Shown here: positions 8,806-15,560 of the stretch, piece by piece
Position numbering within the stretch: the first letter of the stretch is position 1
Layout of the letters: the number at the start of each line of letters is the position of its first letter
Source: Thermoanaerobaculales bacterium
GTDB taxonomy: Bacteria > Acidobacteriota > Thermoanaerobaculia > Thermoanaerobaculales > Sulfomarinibacteraceae
NCBI GenBank assembly: GCA_021107705.1
Contig: JAIOSJ010000145.1
Coordinates: 1 to 32,173 of the forward strand
Direction of reading: 5' to 3'
Length of the DNA: 32,173 bases
The notes under the pieces: generated by a model
Told to the model about the DNA's origin: nothing
Databases searched by the model: none
The model's input: only the letters and a program-made list of their open reading frames with translations
Made by a program: the position numbers and the translations under genes

Positions 8806-9054
8806 CCCCATATCTCACCAGTTTTCTACTGCGGCCGGCGGTGTACTGCACCCAGTGTCGTTTTCTCGCTTCGGGATGCTCGCCGAGCCCACGCTGGCCC
8901 CTTCCGGGGCCTCGCGCCTTCGGCATGGCCGCCCTTTCGGGCGGTGCGCGAGGTCCCTACTGTCGAGTACAAGCCGCGCCCGATAATCGGGTCGAAAACA
9001 CCGCTGAGCACGGTGCCTCCCCGCCCTCGCGACGAAACCCGGTGAGAAATGGGG
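8806..9054 (+). repeat. Dispersed inverted-end element, copy C, enlarged by a structured insert
   Basis: The left end CCCCATATCTCACC and right end GGTGAGAAATGGGG are inverted copies of one another. The right flank CCCTCGCGACGAAACCCGG is identical to copy A. It is about 249 bp, some 73 bp longer than copies B and D. The extra length sits in the middle as strong hairpins. The tatD start codon ATG (9049) lies in the right end. Confidence 0.78.
8896..8953. repeat. Nested hairpins inside element C
   Basis: GGCCCC-TTCC-GGGGCC is followed by an outer stem CCTCGCGC / GCGCGAGG enclosing CCGCCC-TTTC-GGGCGG. A further palindrome CCCGATAATCGGG lies at about 8978-8990. None of these occurs in copies B or D, so they look like a secondary REP-like insertion or expansion. 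Confidence 0.6.
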
Positions 9055-9843
9055 ACCATAACCGAATCTTGTTGGATTGACTCCCACGCTCACCTCACGA
9101 TGTTCGAGCCGGACGAAGTGGTTGCAACCTTGGATCGAGCGGCGGATGCAGGAGTCGTCGGCGTTCTGATTCCGGCGACGGGGCCGGACGACCTTGAGCG
9201 AACCCTGGCTCTTGGTCGAGAACACGGGTCACGAGTGTCGATCGCCGTCGGTACCCACCCTCACGATGCCTCCTCTTTGGATCGAGCGTCCAAGCAGAGG
9301 CTCACCAGAGTTTTGGATGAGCCCGGAGTGGTTGCTGTGGGGGAAATTGGTTTGGATTACCACTATATGAATTCGCCACGAGAAGACCAGCTTCAGGCCC
9401 TCGAGTGGCAACTGGATCTGGCCCTTGAGGCGAATCTTCCGGTTATTCTCCATAATCGCGATTCTTGGGAAGACCTGGAATCTCTGTTGGTTCGCCGTAC
9501 CGGTCTCCTCCGTGGCGTCTGTCATTCGTTTACGGAGGGACCCGATCGGGTTCGAAAGGTCATGAAACTCGGTTTGTATGTGGGTGTTTCCGGGATGGTG
9601 ACTTTTCGCCAGGCGCACAACATTCGGGAGATGGCTGCGGCGGTGGATATTGACCGCTTACTGGTCGAGACCGATAGTCCTTTTCTCGCCCCTGTGCCCC
9701 ACCGTGGGAAACGAAACGAACCTTCGTTTATCCCGTTCGTCGGCCGGGCAGTGGCACAGGAACTCGGTCTCTCGGTTGATGAAGTTGCCGCCGGAACCAC
9801 GGCGAATGTTGAACGTCTCTTTGGTTTTCGTCCGGAACTCTAA
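9049..9843 (+). CDS. tatD: TatD-family metal-dependent deoxyribonuclease
   Basis: TatD/YcfH-type TIM-barrel hydrolases act on DNA ends and 3'-exonuclease substrates. Metal-binding motifs are in order: WIDSHAHLTMF near the N-terminus, VAVGEIGLDYHYM (Glu ligand), LPVILHNRDSW, GVCHSFTEG and LLVETDSPFLAP, with PSFIPFVGRAVA near the end. The length of 264 aa is normal. The only in-frame start ahead of the barrel is the ATG at 9049 inside the right end of element C, adding MGTITESC before the family start. GGTGAGAA lies directly upstream. The TAA stop is the first triplet of a MITE-like element, so both gene ends coincide with mobile-type repeats. Confidence 0.92.
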   Translation: MGTITESCWIDSHAHLTMFEPDEVVATLDRAADAGVVGVLIPATGPDDLERTLALGREHGSRVSIAVGTHPHDASSLDRASKQRLTRVLDEPGVVAVGEIGLDYHYMNSPREDQLQALEWQLDLALEANLPVILHNRDSWEDLESLLVRRTGLLRGVCHSFTEGPDRVRKVMKLGLYVGVSGMVTFRQAHNIREMAAAVDIDRLLVETDSPFLAPVPHRGKRNEPSFIPFVGRAVAQELGLSVDEVAAGTTANVERLFGFRPEL

Positions 9844-10025
9844 AAGCCCTGTGCCCTTCGTCCGCGAAGCGAAAGGCCCGAGAGGCTGTGAGATGTGTCT
9901 TTCTCGCGAAGTCGTAACTCGAAGGCGTATCAAGAGATACGTTGAGTGTGGCGACGAGCGAAAATCGTGCAGATTGCTGTCTATCGGGCATTGTAGCCGC
10001 GAGAGGGCTTGGCACAGGGCTTTTA
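9841..10025. mobile_element. MITE-like element with 15-bp perfect terminal inverted repeats
   Basis: TAAAAGCCCTGTGCC (9841-9855) is the exact reverse complement of GGCACAGGGCTTTTA (10011-10025), and both outer edges end in TA, compatible with a TA target duplication. The 185-bp body has no credible ORF and contains internal dyads such as CGTATC-AAGA-GATACG. A non-autonomous element mobilised by a TA-targeting transposase (IS630/Tc1-type) is my inference; no transposase is in the window. The left end contains the tatD stop. Confidence 0.7.
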
Positions 10026-10029
10026 ACCT

Positions 10030-10413
10030 TCAGGATGTCTTCGGGCGGCGACCACGACGCCTCTTCACTGATTTGAGATCCAACAGAAGCTTGCCGTCAC
10101 GATGTTGACTCACGGGGAACACCATTGGTTTGTCGATGACAAGGTTGAAGGCAAAAAAGAAATCCGGAGCCTTTATCGTCATCGAATTTCGGCGTTTTGA
10201 GATCATTAACGCACCCTCTTCGGCTCCGTTATTCATCAGTTGAACGCCGAGGATTTTCCTGGGCTTATCAAAGAACAGGACGGCGTGGGTCGCTTCTTTG
10301 ACCGCGAATTTTTCGACAGAATCACCATCAAGAGAGATGAGCCCTGATGGTCGGATTCGCGCCATAGGTTGTTTTACCTTTTTCTCGGTTGGGATGTATT
10401 TTTCGAAAGCCAT
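10030..10413 (-). CDS. Small conserved-looking basic protein, function unknown
   Basis: 127 aa with an excellent ribosome-binding site (GGAGG, 4 nt before the ATG). The sequence contains SGLISLDGDSVEKFAVKEAT and AVLFFDKPRKILGVQLMNN, a pattern I associate with small uncharacterised proteins that start with a short beta-rich module. The C-terminus KSVKRRRGRRPKTS is strongly basic, suggesting nucleic-acid contact, but no known DNA-binding fold is evident. It is divergent from alr and ends 4 nt from the MITE-like element. No function is assigned. Confidence 0.7.
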   Translation of the reverse strand: MAFEKYIPTEKKVKQPMARIRPSGLISLDGDSVEKFAVKEATHAVLFFDKPRKILGVQLMNNGAEEGALMISKRRNSMTIKAPDFFFAFNLVIDKPMVFPVSQHRDGKLLLDLKSVKRRRGRRPKTS

Positions 10414-10491
10414 TTTTCCTCCAATTTATGGAACAGTTTATGGCCGATAATTTACGCTGTCAAATTCTTTTCGGAGGCAGGGGTGTACACT

Positions 10492-11646
10492 ATGGGCGTC
10501 ATGACGAAGGATATTCTTCTTTCGCAGTGGATGGAGGTGAGGTCCTCGGCCTTGCGTTCAAATCTGGCATTGTTCAGAAGCATCATTGGCGACTCGACCC
10601 AGTTGGCCGCAGTGGTGAAGGCGAATGCTTATGGTCATGGCCTGGCCGCAGTGGTGCCGGTGGCGGCGCCTCATGTCGATTGGTTCGCCGTACACACCGC
10701 TTCCGAGGCGAGGGCAATTCGGGATCTGGGTTTTGGCCATCGTATTTTGGTGATGGGATACGTTTCTGCGGCCGACACATATCTGCTGGATGCCGACACC
10801 CATATTTTTGTCTCCAACTCGGAAGTGGCTCGAAACCTCGGGGAGTTGAAGAGAAATTCTGGAGTTTCCGTTCCGGTTCACGTGAAGGTGGATACGGGGA
10901 CAAATAGGCAGGGAATTAACCCGGATGAGCTATTGGGTCTTTGCGGGGAAGTAGTGGACCAGGGCCTCGATGTGGTTGGTTTGGCGACTCATTTTGCGAA
11001 TATCGAGGACACACTCGAACACGAATTTGCTCGCAGTCAAATGGAGAGATTTCGTGAGTGCATTGTGAGGGTACGCGAGAACGGCATCAACCCGCCATGG
11101 ATCCATGCCGCATGTTCTGCGGCGGCTCTACTCTTCCGTGAGGCTGATTTCACACTGGTCCGGGTTGGGATTTCAATGTACGGTCATTGGCCCTCGCGCG
11201 AGACTCAACTTTCATGGCGAATGGGGCATCCCAAAGGCAGCCTTCAGTTGGAACCTATGCTTTCTTGGAAGACCGTCGTCGGGCAGATTCAAAAGCTCGA
11301 AGCAGGTGAGACGGTCGGATATGGGCGGACCTGGACAGCTCTTCGGGAGACTCGCCTGGCCGTCTTGCCCGTGGGGTATTCGGATGGATACCCAAGGGCT
11401 CTTGGCGGCCGCGGGAGGGTGCTGGTGCACGGCCGTCCTGCTCCGGTTGTGGGACGAGTGTGCATGAATATCTCCTTGGTCGATGTGACTGATGTTCCCG
11501 AGGTCGAGGTTGGCGATGAAGTCATCCTCTTGGGCCGAGATGGAGAACTCGAAATCTCGGCGGAGGAACTCGCCGGTCTCGCTGGGACGATCAACTACGA
11601 GTTCCTGTCGAGACTTCCCCCACATGTCATTCGAAAAGTTGTCTGA
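10492..11646 (+). CDS. alr: Alanine racemase
   Basis: PLP-dependent enzyme making D-alanine for peptidoglycan. The PLP lysine motif is AAVVKANAYGHG, the catalytic tyrosine motif is ETVGYGRTW, and VGRVCMNISLVDVTDV is the usual C-terminal domain signature. The track opens at 10369, but those first 41 residues are hydrophobic and unlike the family. The ATG at 10492 (or 10501) behind AGGCAGGGG gives 384 aa, matching family size. A free-standing gene, probably transcribed from the divergent intergenic region. Confidence 0.93.
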   Translation: MGVMTKDILLSQWMEVRSSALRSNLALFRSIIGDSTQLAAVVKANAYGHGLAAVVPVAAPHVDWFAVHTASEARAIRDLGFGHRILVMGYVSAADTYLLDADTHIFVSNSEVARNLGELKRNSGVSVPVHVKVDTGTNRQGINPDELLGLCGEVVDQGLDVVGLATHFANIEDTLEHEFARSQMERFRECIVRVRENGINPPWIHAACSAAALLFREADFTLVRVGISMYGHWPSRETQLSWRMGHPKGSLQLEPMLSWKTVVGQIQKLEAGETVGYGRTWTALRETRLAVLPVGYSDGYPRALGGRGRVLVHGRPAPVVGRVCMNISLVDVTDVPEVEVGDEVILLGRDGELEISAEELAGLAGTINYEFLSRLPPHVIRKVV

Positions 11647-11674
11647 CAAAATCCCTGCTTGAACCCCGTTGGAA

Positions 11675-11703
11675 TGGACTTTTCTTCAGGAAAGAAGTAT
11701 AAT
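11675..11703 (+). promoter_or_regulatory. Promoter for a candidate small RNA
   Basis: TGGACT, a 17-nt spacer, then a perfect TATAAT. It lies 30 nt after the alr stop and has no ORF downstream on the same strand before a strong terminator about 145 nt later. Confidence 0.5.
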
Positions 11704-11709
11704 CGTCTT

Positions 11710-11885
11710 AATTGTTAACCGGGGGGGATACGGGAAGGCGAACCACTTTTGAGCCTGCCTATTTAGGCCAACCTTCGAGGCCAACCACATTTCCTATCTT
11801 TTTTCCTTCCTTACGAGCCGAACCGCCCCCCCCAACCCGATGACAGCCCGGCGTTCGCGCCGGGCTCTTTCGTGCCTTTTTGTGG
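11710..11885 (+). ncRNA. Candidate small RNA, family not recognised
   Basis: The interval is bounded by a consensus -10 box and an intrinsic terminator. It contains no credible ORF. It has a G-run, the repeated segment AGGCCAACC-TTCG-AGGCCAACC, and a C-run before the terminator stem that could pair with the 5' G-run (GGGGGGG with CCCCCCCC). It does not match tmRNA, 6S, SRP RNA or RNase P as far as I can tell. It might instead be an unusually long alr 3' UTR. Confidence 0.4.
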
Positions 11886-11890
11886 TTATT
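11845..11890 (+). terminator. Intrinsic terminator with UUCG tetraloop
   Basis: AGCCCGGCG-TTCG-CGCCGGGCT is a perfect 9-bp stem, followed by CTTTCGTGCCTTTTTG. It works for plus-strand transcripts only; the minus direction runs into G residues. The tail merges with the dispersed motif CCTTTTTGTGGTTATTCCTGG. Confidence 0.75.
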
Positions 11891-11898
11891 CCTGGAGG
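11868..11898 (+). repeat. TTTTTGTGGCTATTCCTGG dispersed motif, copy 1
   Basis: TTTCGTGCCTTTTTGTGGTTATTCCTGG matches, with few differences, a minus-strand copy at 20755-20788 and a more diverged copy at 32061-32100. The function is unknown; here it lies just after a terminator hairpin. Confidence 0.55.
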
Positions 11899-11930
11899 CT
11901 TGCAAACAGCTAAGCTGATAGCTGAGAGCA

Positions 11931-12497
11931 CTAAGACGGTTCACCGTGGCCGAGATCCACCAGGGTTCCAGGATCGACACCGATTGATCTCAGGGCCGCG
12001 GTCCAACGATCCTCGAAGGGGGTATGAAACAGGATCCGACCGGTTGCGGGCGCCACCAGCCAGGAATTTTCCTCGATTTCGCGTTCGAGTTGGCCCGGGG
12101 ACCATCCTGAATATCCAAGACAGAGATTGAAGGCTCTTTCGAGGTTTCCAAGAGCAAGTGTTTCCAGGAATTCGGTTCTTCCCGAGATCGTGAAATTTCC
12201 GGCCTCGAGGTCCGGCTCGCCTGGTTGAAGGGAGGAACCTTCTACGATGACAAATCCCTGATCGGGTTGGACAGGTCCGCCGGTCAGCACGCTGGGAGAG
12301 CGGACAGGTGGATCGGTGATGCCGAGCTGCTCGAGAACCACCACCAGAGGAATCTCCGACGGCCGGTTCATGATCAGACCGAAGGCGCCTTCTTCATTCG
12401 AATGGGTGCCCAGGAGAATCACCGTCCTGAAAAAATTAGGATCAGCAAGGGAGGGCATCGCGATCAACAGTTTTCCGCCGAGGGTGGTTTCGCCCAT
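11931..12497 (-). CDS. YqgE/AlgH family protein (DUF179)
   Basis: The sequence has the family start GGKLLIAMPSLADPNFFRTVIL, followed by GAFGLIMNRPSEIPL, VLTGGPVQPDQGFV and the C-terminal LCLGYSGWSPGQLEREI. The 188-aa length is normal. The family's biochemical role is not settled (AlgH was named from alginate regulation). AGGA lies 7 nt before the ATG. It starts 9 nt after the stop of the secreted protein upstream, so the two minus-strand genes probably form an operon. Confidence 0.92.
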   Translation of the reverse strand: MGETTLGGKLLIAMPSLADPNFFRTVILLGTHSNEEGAFGLIMNRPSEIPLVVVLEQLGITDPPVRSPSVLTGGPVQPDQGFVIVEGSSLQPGEPDLEAGNFTISGRTEFLETLALGNLERAFNLCLGYSGWSPGQLEREIEENSWLVAPATGRILFHTPFEDRWTAALRSIGVDPGTLVDLGHGEPS

Positions 12498-12506
12498 ATT
12501 GGTATC

Positions 12507-13421
12507 CTAACCCGGCGGCCTGTAGAGGCGAACCAATTCCAATTGGGGTTGTCCATCCTGACTCTCAGAGCCGGCGCTGAAAATTAGGTCGAGGGCCACT
12601 CGCCTCCTGGTCCACCCAAGGATCACGGATTCGTCGTCAGCCTTGATTCGCCGGTCTGTAGGGCCGAGGGTGTCGTGGGCTGCCGCCGGCGTCACCCCAA
12701 CGCCAAGAGTATTTTGAATCAAGATCCGGTAGGGTGTGTAGCGTCGAAGATTGTCGGCGTGAAGGACGACCTCCTCGAGGATCCCGTGGTCGTCGAAATT
12801 CCAGATCCAAATCAGGTGGGGGCCGGCCCTGGCCGCCAGACTTCCCTCACCGGTCGTTGCACCGAGGGCTGCGCTGACCTCGGCCCGAGGCTGACCGAGC
12901 AGAAGACCCAGGCAACTTCCACTGTCGATATTCACCGGAAGGACCTTCGAGTATTGTTCAAGAAGCTTCTGAACGTCCGGATCCGCCAGAAACACACTCT
13001 CTCCGGGCAATGTCACGGCAAGATAAAGGTCACGCATTTCACTTTTGAGAAGGGCTTCGAGAATCAGGAGCGCCTGATCGCGTTCGCCGAGAATGAATGA
13101 ACTCGCCCCGAGGTAGAGCGCAGGTTCGAGCACGATAGGCCTGGCGGCCACAACGTTTCGGAGGATCGACAATGCCTCCCGATACCGGCCGAGGTGGAAG
13201 GCTGCTCGACCGGCTTCGGCCGCGATTTCCCAGGACGTCTCATCGGTCAATGATGTTCTGAGGTGTGGCGATAGAAGGTCGAACGCGTCGGCATAGCGGT
13301 TCTCGGCCGCCAGCGCTCGAGCCCTGTCGAGTGCATCTTCCGAGGGAAGCCTTTCTTGGGCTTCGGGGTACGGCACGAGAGCCAGGACGGCAATAACGGA
13401 AAGGATGGCTGCTCGGTACAT
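12507..13421 (-). CDS. Secreted TPR-like protein, function unknown
   Basis: The start at 13421 gives the signal peptide MYRAAILSVIAVLALVPYPEAQ. Residues ~30-150 are helical repeats of TPR type (ALAAENRYADAFDLL, AAFHLGRYREALSIL, LYLGASSFILGERDQALLIL). The second half is beta-rich (HLIWIWNFDDHGILEEVVLH, LDLIFSAGSES). The total is 304 aa. The track extends upstream to 13952, but that part is antisense to the next plus-strand gene and lacks sense. An ATG 36 nt further upstream is an alternative start. The product is probably periplasmic. Confidence 0.7.
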   Translation of the reverse strand: MYRAAILSVIAVLALVPYPEAQERLPSEDALDRARALAAENRYADAFDLLSPHLRTSLTDETSWEIAAEAGRAAFHLGRYREALSILRNVVAARPIVLEPALYLGASSFILGERDQALLILEALLKSEMRDLYLAVTLPGESVFLADPDVQKLLEQYSKVLPVNIDSGSCLGLLLGQPRAEVSAALGATTGEGSLAARAGPHLIWIWNFDDHGILEEVVLHADNLRRYTPYRILIQNTLGVGVTPAAAHDTLGPTDRRIKADDESVILGWTRRRVALDLIFSAGSESQDGQPQLELVRLYRPPG

Positions 13422-13459
13422 CCTGGCCACAGTATCACTGTCCCGCCGTCGCACCATCG

Positions 13460-13491
13460 CAAAGAGACCCGGCGGACTCGGACCCTCTTTG
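13460..13491. promoter_or_regulatory. Inverted repeat between divergent genes
   Basis: CAAAGAG and CTCTTTG are separated by 18 nt, located between the starts of the minus-strand secreted protein and the plus-strand 149-aa gene. It could be an operator or a hairpin. No regulator is known. Confidence 0.25.
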
Positions 13492-13533
13492 GCTTCGGCT
13501 CTGCCGGGTCGGGAATATGGAGTAGGATAAACC

Positions 13534-13983
13534 ATGACCAAGACGCCGATCGAACCGGAGATGAAGTTCACCGCGCCACGCTTTCCCCTGTCTGAGGAAG
13601 TGCAACAGAAACTCGGTGATGCTTTGGAAATGTGCCCGGACGTGGCCTTTGCCCACCTCGTAGAGGTTGATGTCCCGGTCCGGGGAGAGAGTGGTCCTGC
13701 ACTCTTTGTCTGGTTGCGAGGAGGATCCTTGCGGTCCCTGCGAGCCGCCTTGAACTTGGTATCAGAAGCTGTTTCCCGGGTCTTGCCCAAGGATCGTTTC
13801 ATCGACGTAGTGATCCTCAATTCGGCGCCGGAACTTTTGCTCCCGGTCGAAGCGGCCGAGTGCCTGCTGGTTGAACCCTGCCCAGAGGAACGCAGGAGAG
13901 CTTTGTCGGCAGCCCGATCTCCCGAGGCCGAAACCGAGTCGTTGGAGGACACAGTTAAGCGTTGGTGGTGGCCGTTTGATTAG
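13534..13983 (+). CDS. Small protein, possibly SseB C-terminal-domain-like
   Basis: 149 aa, no signal peptide. The core LSEEVQQKLGDALEMCPDVAFAHLVEV..., then a strand, a helix (LRAALNLVSEAVSRVLP) and IDVVILNSAPELLLPVEA follows the predicted pattern of the SseB C-terminal domain, which starts with a short helix and predicts an alpha/beta fold. The C-terminus is KRWWWPFD. A TAGGAT box lies 5 nt upstream of the ATG, so the transcript may be leaderless. Its stop overlaps that of the convergent gene by four bases. Assignment is tentative. Confidence 0.6.
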   Translation: MTKTPIEPEMKFTAPRFPLSEEVQQKLGDALEMCPDVAFAHLVEVDVPVRGESGPALFVWLRGGSLRSLRAALNLVSEAVSRVLPKDRFIDVVILNSAPELLLPVEAAECLLVEPCPEERRRALSAARSPEAETESLEDTVKRWWWPFD

Positions 13984-14396
13984 CCGTACTTCTTCTGTTG
14001 TTTCTTGAGCCAGGAGGCGCTGCGAAGATAGGTGGGCTCGACCTGGGACGCGCAGTATCGGGTGAGCATCTCGGAGATTCCGTAGCGATAGAGATTGACG
14101 GCAAGGTCTTCGGGCAGGAGCAGTTGAACTTCGTCCACGATTTGGAGGAAATCTTCGTTTTTTGCGGAAAAAAGACCAGACTTGATGGCGAGGGCAATGC
14201 TTGTCTGCGCCTCTTGACCCTCAGAATGGAGAGAAAAAATAAACACCGCCTGGATTCGCGTGTCACCGTGAGCGTATTCCCGAATCCGGGCCAGGAAATC
14301 CTCGGGGAGGCTGGATTCGTCCACCTTCTTGAGTTTGACTCGGGCTCCGGTATGAATCCTGACTTCTTCCATGAAAAGCTCCTGTACTGGTATCAT
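13980..14396 (-). CDS. Small protein, possibly SseB C-terminal-domain-like, convergent with the previous gene
   Basis: I choose the ATG at 14396 because AGGAG lies 7 nt upstream; the track start at 14492 adds sense-less residues. This gives 138 aa. The order PEDFLARIREYAHGDTRIQAVFIFSLHSEG, FLQIVDEVQLLLPEDLAVNLYRYGISEML resembles the order of elements in the neighbouring 13534-13983 protein, suggesting distant paralogy. The C-terminus SASWLKKQQKKYG is basic. The function is unknown. Confidence 0.6.
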   Translation of the reverse strand: MIPVQELFMEEVRIHTGARVKLKKVDESSLPEDFLARIREYAHGDTRIQAVFIFSLHSEGQEAQTSIALAIKSGLFSAKNEDFLQIVDEVQLLLPEDLAVNLYRYGISEMLTRYCASQVEPTYLRSASWLKKQQKKYG

Positions 14397-14466
14397 AATT
14401 CTACTCCTAAAGTGTTGAGGCGTCCACAAGGTAATGGGGTACCATATTGGGGTGTGACGGGGAGGA

Positions 14467-15204
14467 GTGTTGGAGAGGACCATAGTTGTCATTGCCGCTC
14501 ATGCATTTGAGGCCCGTGCGGTCGCGGGTGTTGGACGGGGCATGACCAAGGAACCGTGGGGACGGTGGATGCTGTACCGCGGTGAGATGTGGGATCAGCC
14601 CTTGGCCGTCATTCGCTGTGGGCCGGGCAAGGTTTCGGCCGCCGCCGCGGCTCAAGCGGCAGTTCAATACCTCGAACCGGCCCTGTTGCTCAGCTTCGGT
14701 GTCGCAGGGTGTGCCGACTCGGCCGTCAAGGTGGGTACCATGGTAATTGCCCGGACGGTTGTTGACGTCGCCCTCTCTCAGCTGGAAGATCTCCCCGTGG
14801 AGATTCCCTCCCGGTTTGAATCCTCAGTGGGTCTTCTAAGGTGTTTCAACGAGGTACCCGGGCCCGTCGAAGGGGTTGTTCTGTGTTGGGAGGGCCACCA
14901 GGCCTCGCCGGAGACGATGCCTCCGGGCATGCCGTTCCGAGAAGGTCCGGTTGCAGTAGATTGGGAGAGTTCGGCGGTGGCTGAAGTGGCTGAAATGTGG
15001 GACGTGCCCTGGGCAGTGCTGAAATTGATATCGGATCATGGAGAAAAGGATCGGCTTCGGCGGGTTGCTGTCATCGCCAAGCGACCACTACAATGGAGCG
15101 CAGAGGTTCTCAGGAGAGCGTGTACAGCTTTCCTCGGAGCAGAAGAAGCGGCCGGGGAAGACGTGGCCGCCAAAACCCCGCTGGTGAAGGAGAGTGCCCG
15201 ATGA
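14467..15204 (+). CDS. Nucleoside phosphorylase / MTA-SAH nucleosidase-like protein
   Basis: The PNP/UDP fold is recognisable: VIAAHAFEARAV start, CGPGKVSAAAAAQAAV, LSFGVAGCADSAVKVGTMVIA and the active-site region VDWESSAVAEVAEMWDVPWAVLKLISDHGEKD. The usual nucleosidase motif is (V/D)MEGAA or MESAA; here it is DWESSA, which keeps the catalytic-type Glu but replaces the Met that contacts the ribose. The Asp of ISD is kept. It may be an MTA/SAH nucleosidase, futalosine hydrolase or hopanoid-type phosphorylase-like enzyme. The start is GTG (or TTG at 14470) behind GGGGAGGA. It overlaps the STAS gene by four bases. Confidence 0.75.
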   Translation: MLERTIVVIAAHAFEARAVAGVGRGMTKEPWGRWMLYRGEMWDQPLAVIRCGPGKVSAAAAAQAAVQYLEPALLLSFGVAGCADSAVKVGTMVIARTVVDVALSQLEDLPVEIPSRFESSVGLLRCFNEVPGPVEGVVLCWEGHQASPETMPPGMPFREGPVAVDWESSAVAEVAEMWDVPWAVLKLISDHGEKDRLRRVAVIAKRPLQWSAEVLRRACTAFLGAEEAAGEDVAAKTPLVKESAR

Positions 15205-15515
15205 AAGTTGAGAGTAGAGAGCGAGACGGTGTGACGGTAGTGAAGATGGAAGGTATGATTAAACTCGGTGAGTCCGCCCGTTCCTTTTCCGAGTATCTTC
15301 AGAAGTTGCTTGATGACGGGACTTCGTCGGTGTTGGTGGATATGTCCGAGATTGATTACGTCGACTCAACGGGGCTCGGGGAACTCGTGGGATATCTCCA
15401 ACGTTTCTCAGCCGAAGGACGTCGTTTGGCCTTGCTGCGACCTCATACTCGAATTCTCAATCTTCTGAAGTTGACCAAACTGTTGCCGAAGAATCAGAAG
15501 GAATCGCTGCGCTGA
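15201..15515 (+). CDS. STAS-domain anti-sigma factor antagonist
   Basis: 104 aa, a single STAS domain of the SpoIIAA/RsbV type: RDGVTVVKMEGMIKLGE, then VLVDMSEIDYVDSTGLGELVGYL with the Ser of DSTGLG as the expected phosphorylation site, and LLKLTKLLP near the end. Such proteins release sigma factors by binding anti-sigma kinases. The ATG overlaps the TGA of the nucleosidase-like gene (ATGA), so translation is coupled. No kinase or phosphatase partner is nearby. Confidence 0.9.
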   Translation: MKVESRERDGVTVVKMEGMIKLGESARSFSEYLQKLLDDGTSSVLVDMSEIDYVDSTGLGELVGYLQRFSAEGRRLALLRPHTRILNLLKLTKLLPKNQKESLR

Positions 15516-15531
15516 GCGAGTGACCGGCTAA

Positions 15532-15560
15532 CCCGACCTTCTCACCCTATTTCGTGACGC
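15532..15560 (-). repeat. Possible degenerate right end of the dispersed element
   Basis: On the minus strand TCACGAAATAGGGTGAGAAGG resembles the element right end CGACGAAACCCGGTGAGAAG. It spans the ilvE stop codon. No left end or body was found, so it may be a relic or chance. Confidence 0.25.

Noticed and set aside
10369-10491. N-terminal extension of alanine racemase
   Set aside because: Hydrophobic, antisense to the small gene's start, and unlike alanine racemases; the ATG at 10492 has a ribosome-binding site.
13422-13952. N-terminal extension of the 481-aa track ORF
   Set aside because: Antisense to the 149-aa plus-strand gene; a signal peptide begins at 13421.
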